Assembly: GCF_001704415.2 (NCBI RefSeq)
Contig: NC_030819.1
Location: 36,574,575 to 36,638,574 of the forward strand
Origin: Capra hircus
Lineage: Eukaryota; Chordata; Mammalia; Artiodactyla; Bovidae
DNA length: 64,000 bases
Direction: 5' to 3'
The notes beneath the pieces are model-generated. The model saw nothing but the letters and a program-made list of their open reading frames with translations. It was not told where the DNA came from and made no database searches. Both the position numbers and the translations under genes were made by a program. Of the stretch, positions 34,440 to 47,385 are shown in pieces; the stretch's first letter is position 1; the number at the start of each line of letters is the position of its first letter.

Positions 34440-34985
34440 TGTCTTAATTTTCTATGTTATGCAATAAATTACCATATAAAATTTTACCTTAAAACAACAC
34501 ACACACACACACACAAACACCATTTGCCTATTGTTTCACTATTTCTTTAGGTCAAAAGCCTGAGCACAGTTTATAATTGATTGCATCCTCTGCTCGGGGT
34601 CTCATCAGGCTGAAACAAAGGTGTCAGCCAGACTGAGTTCTCAGTTGAAGTTCAGTTTGTTTCCCAGCACATTCAGGTTGTTGGCAGAAGTAAATTTCTT
34701 GTGGTTGTAGGACTGAGTTCCCTGTTTTCATGCTGGCTAGCTGGCTGTCAGCGTGGGATCAGTGTCAATACTTAGAGGCCACCCTCAGGTTGTAGACACT
34801 TGGTCCATTCACAACATGGCCTTGTAGGTCTGAGAGTCCTTCTGTAATTTGCTATGGCAGAGTCTTACATATCCTGATAAAATGATAAGAGTGGCTGTCC
34901 CATTATATTCACTGGTCCTTTCCATACTAAACTGGAAAGAATTATATTAAACATATACATCAGAGGATGGGGGACAATCTTAGAA
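34440..34985 (+). repeat. Ancient interspersed repeat with (CA)n
   Basis: taattttctatgttatgcaataaattaccatataaaattttaccttaaaacaac resembles a common old mammalian repeat start that I cannot name securely. A (CA)n tract is embedded at 34497-34516. Confidence 0.4.
34497..34516. repeat. (CA)n microsatellite
   Basis: About ten CA units. Confidence 0.9.
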
Positions 34986-35123
34986 TTATACCTATCACAA
35001 CCCTCTGAGCTAACACATCAGAAGAGAGAAAGAATTTTAAAATGCAGGAGGATCAGGAAGTAATTAGCTGAGAACCCTGACAAAAATCCAAGACCTAGAT
35101 GGTGAGTTGGGTGTGGACAGGTA

Positions 35124-35560
35124 TATTAGGGTTCTTCAGAGAAACAGAACCAATAGGAGTCAGTCCATCTGTCTGACTGTTTGTCTATCTGTCTCTCTAT
35201 CTATATTTATCATAAAGAATTCACTCACACGATTGTGGAATATAAGATGTCCCATGATCAGCTGTCTACAATCTAAAGATGCAGAAAAGCCAATGATTTA
35301 AGTCCCAGAATGAGGGTGGAAGACCGATGTCCCAGCTCCATAGTCAGGCAGAAAGAGAGAATTCTCCCTTCTTCCACCTTTTTATTCTCTTTGTGCCTTG
35401 AATGGTTTGGATAATACTCATCTATGTTGGGGAGGTCAATATGCTTTCAAATGCTGATTTCATCCAAAAATACCTTCTCAGGCATATCTCAAAATGATTT
35501 GTACTCAGATATTTGTACATCAAACTGACATGGAAAAATAACAGTTACAACAGGAGAAGG
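35124..35560 (+). repeat. Ancient mammalian interspersed repeat, second copy
   Basis: ttagggttcttcagagaaac, agaaccaataggagtc, cactcacacgattgtgg, tgatttcatccaaaaatacc. Same old family as 1296-1710. Confidence 0.5.
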
Positions 35561-36114
35561 AACACATATTCCAAGGAGATAATTGGGCAGCAGTTAACGA
35601 TAGGTGAGCTTCAGAAAAAATTTGTAGCTGAGGGAATACTGTGAGTATAGTAATGTAAGACTATTTTTATTCATACTTAGTGATGCTGCTTTTGTTTATT
35701 TTTTTACTGTCATAATTTTTTTTAATATAAATTTAGTTATTTTAATTGGAGGTTAATTACTTTATAATATTGTACTGGTTTTGCCATACATCAACATGAA
35801 TCTGCCACAGGTATACACGTGTTCCCCATCTTGAACCCCTCTCCCTCCTCCCTCCCCGTACCATCCCTCTGGGTCGTCCCAGTGCACCAGCTTCAAGCAT
35901 CCAGTATCATGCATCAAACCTGCACTGGTGATTCATTTCATATATGATATTATACATGTTTCAATACCATTCTCCCAAATCATCCCACCCTCTCCCTCTC
36001 CCACAGAGTCCAAAAGCCTGTTCTATACATCTGTGTCTCTTTTGCTGTCTCGCATACAGGGTTATCGTTACCATCTTTCTAAATTCCATATATACGCATT
36101 AGTATACTGTATTG

Positions 36115-36305
36115 AGGGACTTCCCTGGTGGTTCAGATGGTAAAGCATCTGTCTATAATGTGGGAGACCCAGGTTAGATCCCTGGGTCAGGAAGATCCCC
36201 TGGAGAAGAAAATGGCAATCCACTCCAGTACTATTGCCTGGAAAATCCCGTGGACAGAGGAGCCTGGTAGGCTACAGTCCATTGAGCGACTTCACTTTCA
36301 CTTTC
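36115..36305 (+). mobile_element. Bov-tA SINE nested in L1, with TSD
   Basis: gagggacttccctggtggtt head, BovA tail with a deletion before gagcgacttcactttcactt. 11-bp TSD with one mismatch: atactgtattg at 36104-36114, atagtgtattg at 36306-36316. Collapsing it restores the L1 sequence that is uninterrupted at 63.4 kb. Confidence 0.93.
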
Positions 36306-36317
36306 ATAGTGTATTGG

Positions 36318-37298
36318 TGTTTTTCTTTCTGGCTTACTTCACTCTGTATAATAAGCTCCAATTTCATCCACCTCATTAGAACTGATTCAGATGTATTCTT
36401 TGTAATGGCTGAGTAATACTCCATTGTATATATATACCACAGCTTTCTTATCCAGTCCTCTGCTGATGGACATCTAGGTTGCTTCCATGTCCTGACTATT
36501 ATAAACAGTGCTGCGATGAACATTGGGGTACACATGTCTCTTTCAATTCTGGTTTCCTCAGTGTGTATGCCCAGCAGTGGGATTGCTGGGTGATAAGGCA
36601 GTTCTATTTGCAATTTTTAAAGGAATCTCCACACTGTTCTCCATAGTAGCTGTACAAGTTTGCATTCCCACCAACAGTGTAAGAGGGTTCCCTTTTCTCC
36701 ACACCCTCTGCAGCATTTATTGCTTGTAGACTTTTGGATTGCAGCCATTCTGACTGGCGTGAAATGGTACCTCATTGTGGCCTTGATTTGCATTTCTCTG
36801 ATAATGAGTGATGTTGAGCATCTCTTCATGTTTGTTAGCCATCTGTATGTCTTCTTTGGAGAAATGTCTATTTCTTTCTTTGGCCCATTTTTTGATTAGG
36901 TCGTTTATTTTTCTGGAATTGAGCTGCGTGAGTTGCTTGTATATATTTTGAGATTAGTTGTTTGTCAGTTGCTTCATTTGCTATTATTTTCTCCCATTCC
37001 AAAGGCTGCCTTTTCACCTTGCTTATAGTTTCCTTTGTTGTGCAGAAGCTTTTAAGTTTAATTAGATCCCACTTGTTTATTTTTGCTTTTATTTTCAGTA
37101 TTCTGGGAGGTTGGTCATAGAGGATCCTGCTGTGATGTATGTCAGAGAGTGTTTTGCCTATGTTCTCCTCTAGGAGTTGTATAGTTTCTGGTCTTATGTT
37201 TAGATCTTTAATCCATTTTAAGTTTATTTTTGTGTATGGTGTTAGAAAGTGTTCTAGTTTCATTCTTTTACAAGTGGTTGACCAGTTTTCCCAGCAAG
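36318..37298 (-). pseudogene. L1 ORF2 C-terminal remnant
   Basis: Reading right to left, three successive frames (37298-36868, 36829-36617, 36613-36318) encode the ORF2p region downstream of the RT: KLKSFCTTKETISKVKRQPL, the Cys-rich zinc-knuckle segment (CCRGCGEKGTLLHCWWECK) and the C-terminal AIPLLGIHTEETRIERD and YIYTMEYYSAITKN blocks. Endonuclease and RT catalytic domains are absent through 5' truncation. Frameshifts separate the pieces. Confidence 0.9.
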
Positions 37299-37312
37299 TG
37301 GTGCTGCTTTTG

Positions 37313-40300
37313 AAAGAATGAATAATTATGTGAATGAAGGAATAAGTTCTCAAAATGTACATGCAGACACATTTGTTAAACCACTGTTTTTTCTCCTGTA
37401 TTGGTTAAAATTTGGATGAGTCATTTCCCAATGTGTGTGCCTAAAACCTAACCAATAAAGTGATAAGACTCCTTGTAAATATAGAGTGCATTTCCAATGC
37501 TGTTGTTAATACTAACTACAATAAAGTGTTCATGAACCATTCAAATTTAAACAGGTTCAAATTCAAATTGATAAATACTTATTGAGAAATTATGATGCTG
37601 ACAGTACTATCTTAGGTGCTTTGAAGAATATACAGATAAGATATGGTTTATATAAATAGGTAATTTACATTCTATTTGGGGAACAAGCATAAATAATTCT
37701 AATTTAAGCCATAAATTTCTCTTTGGAGTAAAAAGTATAGATGTAGAGCTATGACAGCATGGGTTGGGTTGTTTAATTTTGCTTAGGAGAATCTGGGTCA
37801 GCTTTTAAATGAGGTAGGATTTGAACTGAGCCTTGAAGGAAGATTAGGATGATAACTGGTGGATGTGGATGAAAATAGCAATCTAGGATATGACTATAGT
37901 TTATATAAATAAAGGAATTAAATAGTTTGGAATGTTTGGGGAGCTACTGATGTATAATCCATAACATATGCTCTCAGGATAGGCAGGAATATTTTAATGG
38001 AAATAATGAAGGAAAAAAATCTGGCCACTTTGGAAATCAGGATGGAGAGGTTCCTAGTTATGCAATGAAGTTTCATCAAAGGTTTATAAGTAGGGAAGTG
38101 ACAGGAATATTCTTAGGAATGGGACTCTAGTCCCGGAGAGAGAAAGAAGACTTGAGGCTAGGGAGATAAATAAGGAGAATGGCATAATTTTGGTTATTAA
38201 ATATTTGTTGGTTGTCTATGTTCTGGAAATTAACCCTGGGACTTCCAAAGAAATAATATGCAGTGTAGTCTCAAAATGATGGAAACTATGCAAACTTCAG
38301 ATAATAATTTGCTGCTTTATGCCTCTGCAAAAGTATGGCCATAATTGTGAAGGGTCTTGATGAAATGCTAGGTACTGAAGATTCAAGATGATCCAAGACA
38401 TTTTTAGAAAGATAATTCTAGTGTAGGGTAGAAAATAAATAGGAAGAGGAAAATCCTGGCATTTGAGAGATCAGTTTGGAGGCCATGGCATGTTTATATA
38501 AAACCTGATCAAGACCTGTATAATGGGAGAAATAAAATATAGAAAAATGAGTTCTGAGAGGGTGAAGTGGGATTAAGCCCACAGATGCAGGATTTCATTT
38601 TGGAGACGAGACTCTTCCTCATGTTTACAGCCCTTTGCAGATGATGGAAAATGGGAGATTTGGAAGTCATGAGAGTTTGTATTACTCACCTCTCTTTTCT
38701 CTGTTGAGAAGACAAAATCAACTCTGCAGTGACACATAGATTCTTGGGAGAGGACAAAGACTGGGTAACTCTTTTGGAGAGGTAGGAATGAGATAAGACA
38801 AGGGGCAAATAAAGGCACCAGCATGGACTGGAAGCTATATCTTTATGACAGTTTTATCCCCTCTGCCCCCACTGGTACACTGGACATTCGAGGGTGTCCC
38901 CTGTCAGACCATGGCTCAGGCATCAGATACAGGAATAAGTTTCAGCCCTTCAGTACTGCCAGTCACCATTTTTGGTTATGGAGGTTGCAGACTGCCCAAC
39001 TTCAGGCACCTTATGTGCATAGCCCGCAGTATAACTGGTCTCCTGGAGGTGTAAATATGGTGACCCTGAGTGCAGCTAATGATGAAGAAGTTATAGAATC
39101 CTATTCAGGGGATTCCTGTCCCAGCATGATGAGGGACTCTTCCTCAACTCTTACTCTCTAAGCAGAAGTGGAAGAAGAAGCTCTCTACATCTGCTGAGTC
39201 ATTACTGTCACTGCAAGAAAACACAAAGGTCTCACTCAGCTTGAGATGGATGATGCATTGAATCCTAGATGTGGAAAACGGTTTCTTTCTCTTCCCTCCC
39301 TGTAGATAGTTCACCCTTAAACTTTGAAAAGAAGATAAGCACTCCAAGTCTTTGTTCTTTTTTAACAGAAAAGGGAATATACAACTTTTCATCCAAAAAA
39401 AAAAAAATGCGTGTTGAAGCAAGATATTCTTTCATCCAGCTAACCGTCTAACCATCCATCCTTGGACACACCTTCTCTGCACCTGCTATATTCCCAGGAC
39501 CCTTGGACCATTCATTGCACCACCCCTGCCGAATACTAGATATAGGTTGTTCCAGCTGCTTCAGGAAATGGCAAAGCACAACAAAAACAACAACAAAAAG
39601 CAGGAGATCCATGCCAGAAAAATTCTGATCCTCCTTCTTAATGATTATGTATCTTCCTAAGCCTTGGTTTTTCAACTGTAAATGGAGTTAATAGTATTTT
39701 CTGCACAAGTTCAGCATGCGAAATAAATAAGATTGCCTATGTATACAATGTCCAACCATAACAGATAAAAAAGCAAACAAACGTTAGCTTCTTTTCTCTA
39801 ATCCTACACATGGCTAGGTATTCTTTGTATTGGTCAAGAACATCCTTGTGTAAAATCAACATGGTAGACCATCTTATAAATTTAAACTTTTATTTATTTG
39901 GGTAATATTGTCAGGAGATGGGCAAAGGTAAGGAATCACCTCTCCTCACTTTCTCCCATAATTCAAACACTTGTAGTTCAGCCCCTGAACTCCTGAATTC
40001 TCCAAAAACATCCCTACCTACTAGAGAAGTTCTTGAATCTTCCAGTGAAACGCTTCTTTTTTCCTTCTTTACTGCTCTGATTTTCAGTATAACTGAAGCT
40101 TCCTTTTCCATGTAACTGTCCTTAAAAGAACATTCCCATTGGTGAAGTATTAAAAGTTTTACAAAAGCTGTCCACCTACATCCCCTTGGGGGTCTCCCAC
40201 ACTGCAGATACCTGCCAGGAAGAACAATGGCAGAGGTACCTGAAACTACTTTTTGTCAAGATCTAACTTCTATACAATAGAATCACACATATTTTGGATT

Positions 40301-42176
40301 TTCCTCTGCTATTGGGATTTGATGCCAGAGGCTATTTAAAAAAAAAGTTCACATTTGTAGGTAGAAGAATCATGAAAATGTCTTGGGGCTTTCTTGCAGA
40401 AAGCTTCAAGGAAAACACTGCTAGCTCTGTACCAGGTTTAGAATAGTGCTTTATGTGTTATTCTAGTACCCTTTTGTTCGAGATTTATTATTTGGATTCT
40501 TGGTCAACAATATTTGCTTTTAAAATATCCATTGAAGTAGATTCATTAAGACAAGGTCTGAAGGACAAAGATACTGAGAAACGTTATCCATTTTACTACA
40601 CAACAATGATCCATGCAACTTGGACCTTTATTGTGATAATAAATCACTATTTTACATTTGAGTATTAGTGAAAGGCTCTAGGTGGTATTATAAATAGTAA
40701 TAATTTACACAGCATATCATAAAATAGTACACTAAAATATCCTTGGATGTTGTGTCCATTCTCTGAGGGTTGATCCTGTAATTCAAAGGGATTCAGCACC
40801 TGTTTTAGTGAATAAAGGCAAAAAACAGAGCTAATAGCTCTTCACTCTTTCTGTAATATCATGCCCCACTTTTAGGTATATACTAACAAATTAGACTGGA
40901 AATAGGATTTAAAGTTAGCAAGAGGATTGTGTAGTTTCAAACCTATAATAAATACCTAGATCAATTTTATATGTGAGATTTACTTATTCCCTGTCTTGTT
41001 ATCTTATGTCATTTCATTGTGGTATAATCATCTTCGTAGAAACATAGCAGTCTTCAAAAAATAGTCCATGATCCTGTGTTTACAGACAAATCTAAAAATT
41101 GGATTTGGCTTAAGCCATCTAAATCAAACTAATTCCCTTTCTCAGCTTAATGCCCCAAGGCTAACATAATATACAGAGTTTACAAAATAGTTTTACTATT
41201 ATACTTAAGATGATTTATTCAAATTCAAACAGCATCTTTAGTAAAATTTTTTACTATGTGAAAGTGAAACTTAATTCATTATAATTGAAATACATCATGA
41301 TCAATCTAATAATTTTATCAAACTCTGAAATTTTCCTTTTGTAAAAAAATTGTAATTATATGAAAAAGTCTAGCAAGGCAGCTATTAATGTTTGTTCTTC
41401 TTGAAAGTGAATGGTTGCCTCTTCTCTACCATCCAAATCAAATAGATTGAAAAATCAACTAAACCAGAAATTCACACTTATGTGCTGAGGCACAGAAATC
41501 TATATCAGTTGATACGTGAGTTTTCCCAAAAGCCTATTCCCAATGTTTCCATTCAAAGCTGTATTTAATATGGGGCTATAGAAGTTATTCTCATAGACAG
41601 ACAAATAGCACAATAATTAGAATATTTCCTGAGTATTTTGCTCATTAATGATTGAGAATCCTCACAACAATCTGATGGAATCACAAAATCAGGCTTTGAA
41701 AAGCAGCCTGGGTATTGCCTTCTTGCAATCAACACGTGCTCCACCAGCTGCTCTGTGGAAGCTCGACCCTGACCGGCAACACAGCAAAGCTCTTTCGTCA
41801 GGAACCGGAATTGCCGACAAGAAGCAACGTCTGTAAAAAGGAAATTAGAACATCTCTAAATGTGAACTCTGGCTCTAAAAGGAAAGTGCTGAGCATCAGC
41901 CTCTGCTTTAGGTCAAGACAAAGTAATTTAATTTCTGCCAGTGCTCACTGAAAAGCTAGGGTGATAGAATCTGATCTGAATCTTTGACTTTCTGTAGGAA
42001 AACTCACCTGTTCTGAGAGATGCTAGAATTTGGGGGATGTATGACTATGGTGGTGTCTGAATGTCTTACTGACATGAAGCCATCCCACAAGGCTTTAAGT
42101 ACCTGAAATTATTTGAAGTATTCAAACCCTAAGCAATTCAATGGGATACTGTAGTGTGTTGAAATAAGATCCTTGC
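37313..42176. other. 4.9-kb repeat-poor block
   Basis: No young repeat is seen. At 37790-38530 phrases such as atttgaactgagccttgaag and agtagggaagtgacagga recall an ancient mammalian repeat that I cannot name. A 112-codon frame (38823-39161, +) and short frames near 41.7 kb have no recognised family. A short A run lies near 39395. Confidence 0.5.
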
Positions 42177-42188
42177 CAGCTGAATCAA

Positions 42189-42394
42189 TGGGCTTCCCTG
42201 ATGGCTCAGTGGTAAAGAATCCACCTGTCAATGCCAGAGATGCAGGTTTGATCCCTGGGTTGGGAAGATCCTCTAGAGAAGGAAATGGCAATCCACTTGA
42301 GTATTCTTGCCTGGAAATGCCATGCACATAGGAGCTTGGTGGGCTACAGTCCATGGGTCACAAAAGAGCCACATATGACTTAGCAACTAGACAA
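42189..42394 (+). mobile_element. Bov-tA SINE with TSD
   Basis: gggcttccctgatggctcag head and complete BovA tail. 12-bp TSD with one mismatch: cagctgaatcaa at 42177-42188, cagctgaaccaa at 42395-42406. Confidence 0.94.
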
Positions 42395-42597
42395 CAGCTG
42401 AACCAAAGAGAAATGCGTAGAAGCTAAGGGAGAAACAGACATGGGCTCGGTTTGTGGCTTTACGCTAAGTGGACAAAGAATGTCACCTGCTGTTTCAGTT
42501 AAGGAATGTCACCTGCCATCAAGCCATCAACCATCAGACATATACTTGGAGGGAAATTCAACTGGAGAGAAAAAGAGGATACTGGCCTTAAACATTT

Positions 42598-42785
42598 ACA
42601 TGGTGGCTCAAATGATAAAGAGTCTGCCTGCAAGGTTCAATCCCTTGGTAAGGAAGATCCCCTGGAGAAGGAAATGGCAACCCACTCCACTGTTCTTGCC
42701 TGGGAAATCCCATGGATAGAGGGGCCTAGAAGGCTACAGTCCATGGGGTTGCAAAGAGTCAGACATAACTGAGCAACTAACATGC
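42598..42785 (+). mobile_element. Bov-tA SINE
   Basis: catggtggctcaaatgataa, body with a deletion in the tRNA-like part, BovA tail ending actgagcaactaacatgcat. Confidence 0.9.
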
Positions 42786-43347
42786 ATACATATCAAAGGA
42801 ATAATTTCCATGAGTCCAGATTCTTCCATCTCCCCATATGTAGAAAAGCGCTACATAGAATGGGATGTCTGTTTTTTGTGCCTGTGTGATTAGCAATAAT
42901 CTTTTGATGTTTGACTATATTTTTTTTTTCCCCTAGCAAAAACTCATATATCCTGGCTCCTCTTGACCACTTTGGAAGAGTTCCTTAGAGCTATCTGAGA
43001 GGCTGCCTTCCCAGGCCATAGTTCTCAGTTCGATCACCAAATAGAACATAACTGTCAACTTTTAGGTTGTACGTTTTTCTTTCGTCAACAACTAGGAAGA
43101 TAATTCAAGGTTTGACGAGGGTTTTCAGCAGGATAGAAAGTGGTGAAATCACAACTTGTGTGTATAACGTGAGTGTGTAGTCCATATGGTGAACATGGCT
43201 GCAAACATTTTGGGAACCTTCACTGCAGGCTAGGCGAAGGGGAGAAACAGAAGCATTCTCCTGAGGCTGAGAGAAATTAACAATTAAAGGCTTTGCTACC
43301 GGGGTTAATTAGTAGTTAGTAAATTTATGTTCAGAGAAAAGCCCTAT
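42786..43347. other. Unassigned stretch
   Basis: No repeat or gene recognised. Confidence 0.4.
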
Positions 43348-44471
43348 AAGTCTCCTGGTCCATGAATCAAAGTAACTGGAAGTGCTCAAATAAGAGGCAG
43401 CAAGAGTGAACATTGATATTTTAGGAATCAGTGAACTAAAATGGACTGGAATGGACAAATTTAATACAGATAACCATTACATCTACTCGTGTGTGCAAAT
43501 ATCCCTTAGAAAAAATGGAATAGCCATCATAGTCAACAGAGTCTGAAATGCAATATTTGGATGCAGTCTCAAAAACGACAGAATGATCCCTGTTCATTTT
43601 CAAGGCAAAGCATTCAATATCATAGCAATCCAAGTCTACATCACAACGAGTAATGCTGAAGAAGCTGAAGTTGAACAGTTCTATGAAGACCTACAAGACC
43701 TTCTAGTACTAACACCAAAAAAAATAAGTCTTTTTCACCATAGGTGACTGGAATGCAAAAGTAGGAAGTCAAGTGATACCTGGAGTAACAGGCAAGTTTG
43801 ACTTTGGAATACAAAATGAAGAAGGGCAAAGGCTAGCAGAGTCTTGACAAGAGAATTCACTGGTCATAGCAAACACATTCTTTCAACAACACAAGAGAAG
43901 ACTCTACACATGGACATCACCAGATGGTCAATATGGAAATTGGATTGATTATATTCTTTGCAGCAAAAGATGGAGAAGCTCTTTACAGTCATCAAAAACA
44001 ACACCAGGAGCTGACTGTGGCTCAGATCATGAACTCCTTATTGCCAAATTCAGACTTAAATTGAAGAAAGTAGGGAAGACCACTAGGTCATTCAAGTATG
44101 ACCTAAATCAAATCCCTTGTGAGTATACAGTGGAAGTGACAAATAGATTCAGGGATTAGACCTGATCGACAGAGTGCCTGAAGAACTATGGATGGAGGTT
44201 CATAACATTGTATAGGAAGTGGTGATTAAAACCTTTCCCTAGAAAAAGAAATGCAAAAGGATTATCTGAGGAGGCATTGCAAATAGCTGAGTAAAGAAAA
44301 GAAGCAAAAGGCAAAGGAGAAAAGGAAAGATATACCCATCTGAATGCAGAGTTCCAAAGAATATTTAGGAGAGATAAGAAAGTCTTCTTAAGTGAACGAA
44401 AACAATAGAATGGGAAAGACTAGATATAATTCAAAAAAATTAGAGATACCAAGGGAATATTTCATGCAAAG

Positions 44472-44681
44472 TGAAAGTGAAGTCGCTCAGTCGTGTCCGA
44501 CTCTTTGTGACCCCATGAACTGTAGCCTACCAGGCTCCTCCATCCTTGGGATTCTCCAGGCAAGAATACTGGAGTGGGTTGCCATTTCCTTCTCCAGGGG
44601 AGCTTCCTGACCCAGGGATCGAACCCAGGTCTCCCACATTGCAGGCAGACGCTTTAACCTCTGAGCCACCCCGGAAGCCCG
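44472..44681 (-). mobile_element. Bov-tA SINE nested in BovB, with TSD
   Basis: Antisense Bov-tA from gtgaaagtgaagtcgctcag to gccaccccggaagcccg. An exact 12-bp TSD, tttcatgcaaag, lies at 44460-44471 and 44682-44693. Low divergence. Confidence 0.96.
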
Positions 44682-44860
44682 TTTCATGCAAAGATGGGCA
44701 CAATAAAAGACAAAAGCAGTATGAACTTAACAAAAGCAGAAGATACTAAAAAGAGGTGGCAAGTATACACAGAACCATACAAAAAATATCTTAATTACCC
44801 AGATAACTGCAATGGTGTGATCACTCACCTAGAGCCAGATATCTTGGAGTGAGAAGTTAA

Positions 44861-45262
44861 GTGGCCTTAAGAAGCATCACTACCAACAAAGCTAGGGGAG
44901 GCAATGGAATTCCTATTGTGCTATTTCAAATCCTTAAACATTATGCAGTGAAAGTGCTGCACTCAATATGCCAGCAAATTTGGAAAGCTCAGCAGTGGCC
45001 ACAGGACAGGAAAAGGTCAGTTTTCATTCCAATCCCAAAGAGGGGCAATGCCAAAGAATGTTCAATCTACCACACAATGGGACTCATTTCACATGCTAGT
45101 GAAGTAATGCTCAGAATTCCCCAAATTAGGCTTCAACAACATGTGAACCGAGAACTCCCAGATGTTCAAGCTGGATTTAGAAAAAGCAGAGGAACCAGGG
45201 ATCAAATTGCCAGCATCTGTTGGATCATTGGAAAAGAAAGAGAATTCCAGAAAAACATTTAG
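44861..45262 (+). pseudogene. BovB reverse-transcriptase N-terminal remnant
   Basis: The 133-codon frame covers the fingers region of RTE-type RT: VKVLHSICQQIWKAQQWPQD, RSVFIPIPKRGNAKECS, and LPDVQAGFRKSRGTRDQIA, normally followed by the catalytic-Asp block F-x-D-Y-A-K-A-F. A stop just before that block ends it. The usual G-R-G is S-R-G here. It has no function on its own. Confidence 0.85.
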
Positions 45263-45515
45263 TTCTGCTTCATTGACTATGCTAAAGCCTTTGATTGTTT
45301 GAATCACAACAAACATGGAAAATTCTGAAAGAGATGGGAATACCAGACCACCTTCTCTGCCTCCTGAGATACCTCCATGCAAGTCGAGAAGCAACAGTTA
45401 GAACTGGACATGAAACAATGGGCTTGTTCCAAATTGGGAAAGGAGTACGTCAAGGTTGCATATTGTCACCCTGCTTATTTAACTTATATGATTTAACTTA
45501 TATGCAGAGTACGTA

Positions 45516-45881
45516 ATGAGAAATGCTGGGCTGAATGTAGCTCAGGTTGGCATCAAGATTACTGGGAGAAATATCAATAACCTCAGATATGCTGATGACA
45601 CCACCCTTATGGCAGAAAGTGAAGTGGAGCTAAAGAGACTCTTGATGAAGGCGAAAGAGGAGAGCGAAAAAGTTGGCTTAAAATTTAACATTCAAAAGAC
45701 AAAGATCATGGCATCCTGTCCCATCGCTTCGTGGCAAATATATGGGGAAACAATGGAAACAGTGACAGACTTTATTTTCTTGGGCTCCGAAATCAATGCA
45801 GATGGTGACTGCAGCCATGAAATTAAAAGACGCTTACTCCTTGGAAGAAAAACTATGACAAATCTAGACAGCATATTTTAA
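45516..45881 (+). pseudogene. BovB reverse-transcriptase palm remnant (YADD intact)
   Basis: The 121-codon frame contains NNLRYADDTTLMAESEVELK (YADD at residues 25-28), KFNIQKTKIM, and METVTDFIFLGSEINADGDC, ending at a stop before the thumb. It is separated from the 44861-45262 piece by frameshifts and a 12-14 bp local duplication (aacttatatgattt at about 45481-45505). Confidence 0.86.
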
Positions 45882-46582
45882 AGCAAAGACATTACTTTGC
45901 TGACAAAGGTCCGTATAGTCAAATCTATGATTTTTTCAGTATTCATGTGTGGATGTGAGAGTTCTACCAAAAAGAAGACTGAGCATCGAAGAACTGATGC
46001 TTTTGAGCTGTGATGTTGGAGAAGACTCTTGAGAGTCCTTTGGACATCAAGGATCTAACCTGTCAATCCTAAAGAAAATCAACCCTGAATATTCATTGGA
46101 ATGACTGATGCTGAAATCAAAACTAATACTTTGCCCACATGATGTGGAGAGCTGAGTCATTAGAAAAGACCCTGATGCTGGGAAAGACTGAAGGCAGGTA
46201 GAGAAGCAGACAGCCAAGGAAGGTATCACCAACGGACTCAAAGGACATGAGTTTCAGCAATCTCTAGGAGATGATGAAGGACAGGGAAGCCTGGTGTGCT
46301 GCACTCCATGGGGTCACAAAGAGTCGGACATGACTGAGCAACTGAACAACAAGTCTCCTGGCAACAAGTTTTAGGATGTTAGTCTGAGTCTGGGTCATAG
46401 ATCCTGTGCCTTGTTTCCAGGGTTGAGGAGTTGACAAGAGAATAACTCAGGGGTCACAGTCTGATACATGAAGCCTGGGATTCAAGAGTGGACTCAAGTT
46501 TTCAGCAGAGCACCTGAGTTCAGTTGCAATCTAAGACAAAGAAGAGAACAGAAGAGAAAATAGACCGTGATCCTAGGGTCAC

Positions 46583-46782
46583 CTGGGCATTCCTGAGGGC
46601 ACAGCAGAAAAGAATCCACCTACAGCACAGGAGACAAGGGTTCAATGTTTGGTTTAGAAAGATCCCCTGGAGGAGGGCATGGCAACCCACTCCAGTATTA
46701 AGATTGAGAAGCCTGGCAAGCTACAGTTCAAAGCATTGCAAAGAGTCAGACACAGCTGAAGCAACTGAACACACATGAACAC
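46583..46782 (+). mobile_element. Bov-tA SINE (diverged)
   Basis: cctgagggcacagcagaaaa head remnant, gcatggcaacccactccagt, and tail gcaaagagtcagacacagct. Internal deletion around 46700. Confidence 0.85.
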
Positions 46783-47385
46783 AGGCACTAGGGTTGTCTT
46801 GGTACTATTGACAGTTGGGAATCCAGGAACTACTCTATGCTTGTGGGAGACCAACCTGAGTGCATTAGTATTAACTCAAACCTTGGATGGTTCAGATGGG
46901 ACTCATATGACTAATCCTAAACAAGATCACACATATTACTTCCCTAAATCAAGCCAAACGTGATGCTGCAGTGAAATCGAGTTTATGAAATAAAGACACT
47001 GACCAGTATATATTATTACAATGTTCAGTTCAGTTCAGTCACTCAGTCGTGTCTGACTCTTTCCAACCCCATGGACTGCAGCATGCCAGGCCTCCCTGTC
47101 CATCACCAAGCTCATGTCCATTGAGTTCGTGATGCCATCCAACCATCTCATCCTCTGTTGTCCCCTTCTCCTCCTGCTTTCAATCTTTCCCAGCATCAGG
47201 GTCGCTTCGAAAGAGTCAGCTCTTTGCCTCAGGTGGCCAAAGTATTGGAGTTTCAGCCTCAACATCAGTCCTTCCAATGAACACTCAGGACTGATCTCCT
47301 TTAGGATGGACTGCTTGGATCTCCTTGCAGTCCAAGGAACTCTCAAGAGGCTTCTCCAACACCACAGTTTAAAAGCATCAATTCT

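Larger units (their letters stand above)
35695..37298 (-). mobile_element. Young L1 (antisense), 5'-truncated, with 14-bp TSD
   Basis: Antisense 3' UTR with T-rich tail at left, then ORF2 C-terminal half. Flanked by a 14-bp TSD with one mismatch: tgatgctgcttttg at 35681-35694 and tggtgctgcttttg at 37299-37312. A Bov-tA at 36115-36305 splits the 3' UTR/ORF2 end. ORF2 frames are still long but interrupted, so it is a relatively recent but dead copy. Confidence 0.93.
43359..46350 (+). mobile_element. BovB LINE, longest copy, with 11-bp TSD
   Basis: Sense BovB from the endonuclease domain to the 3' end (gactgagcaactgaacaac). An exact 11-bp TSD, aagtctcctgg, flanks it at 43348-43358 and 46351-46361, so this is one 5'-truncated insertion of about 2.8 kb plus a nested Bov-tA at 44472-44681. 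Numerous stops and frameshifts break the polyprotein. The YADD box is intact in the 45516-45881 frame. Confidence 0.95.
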
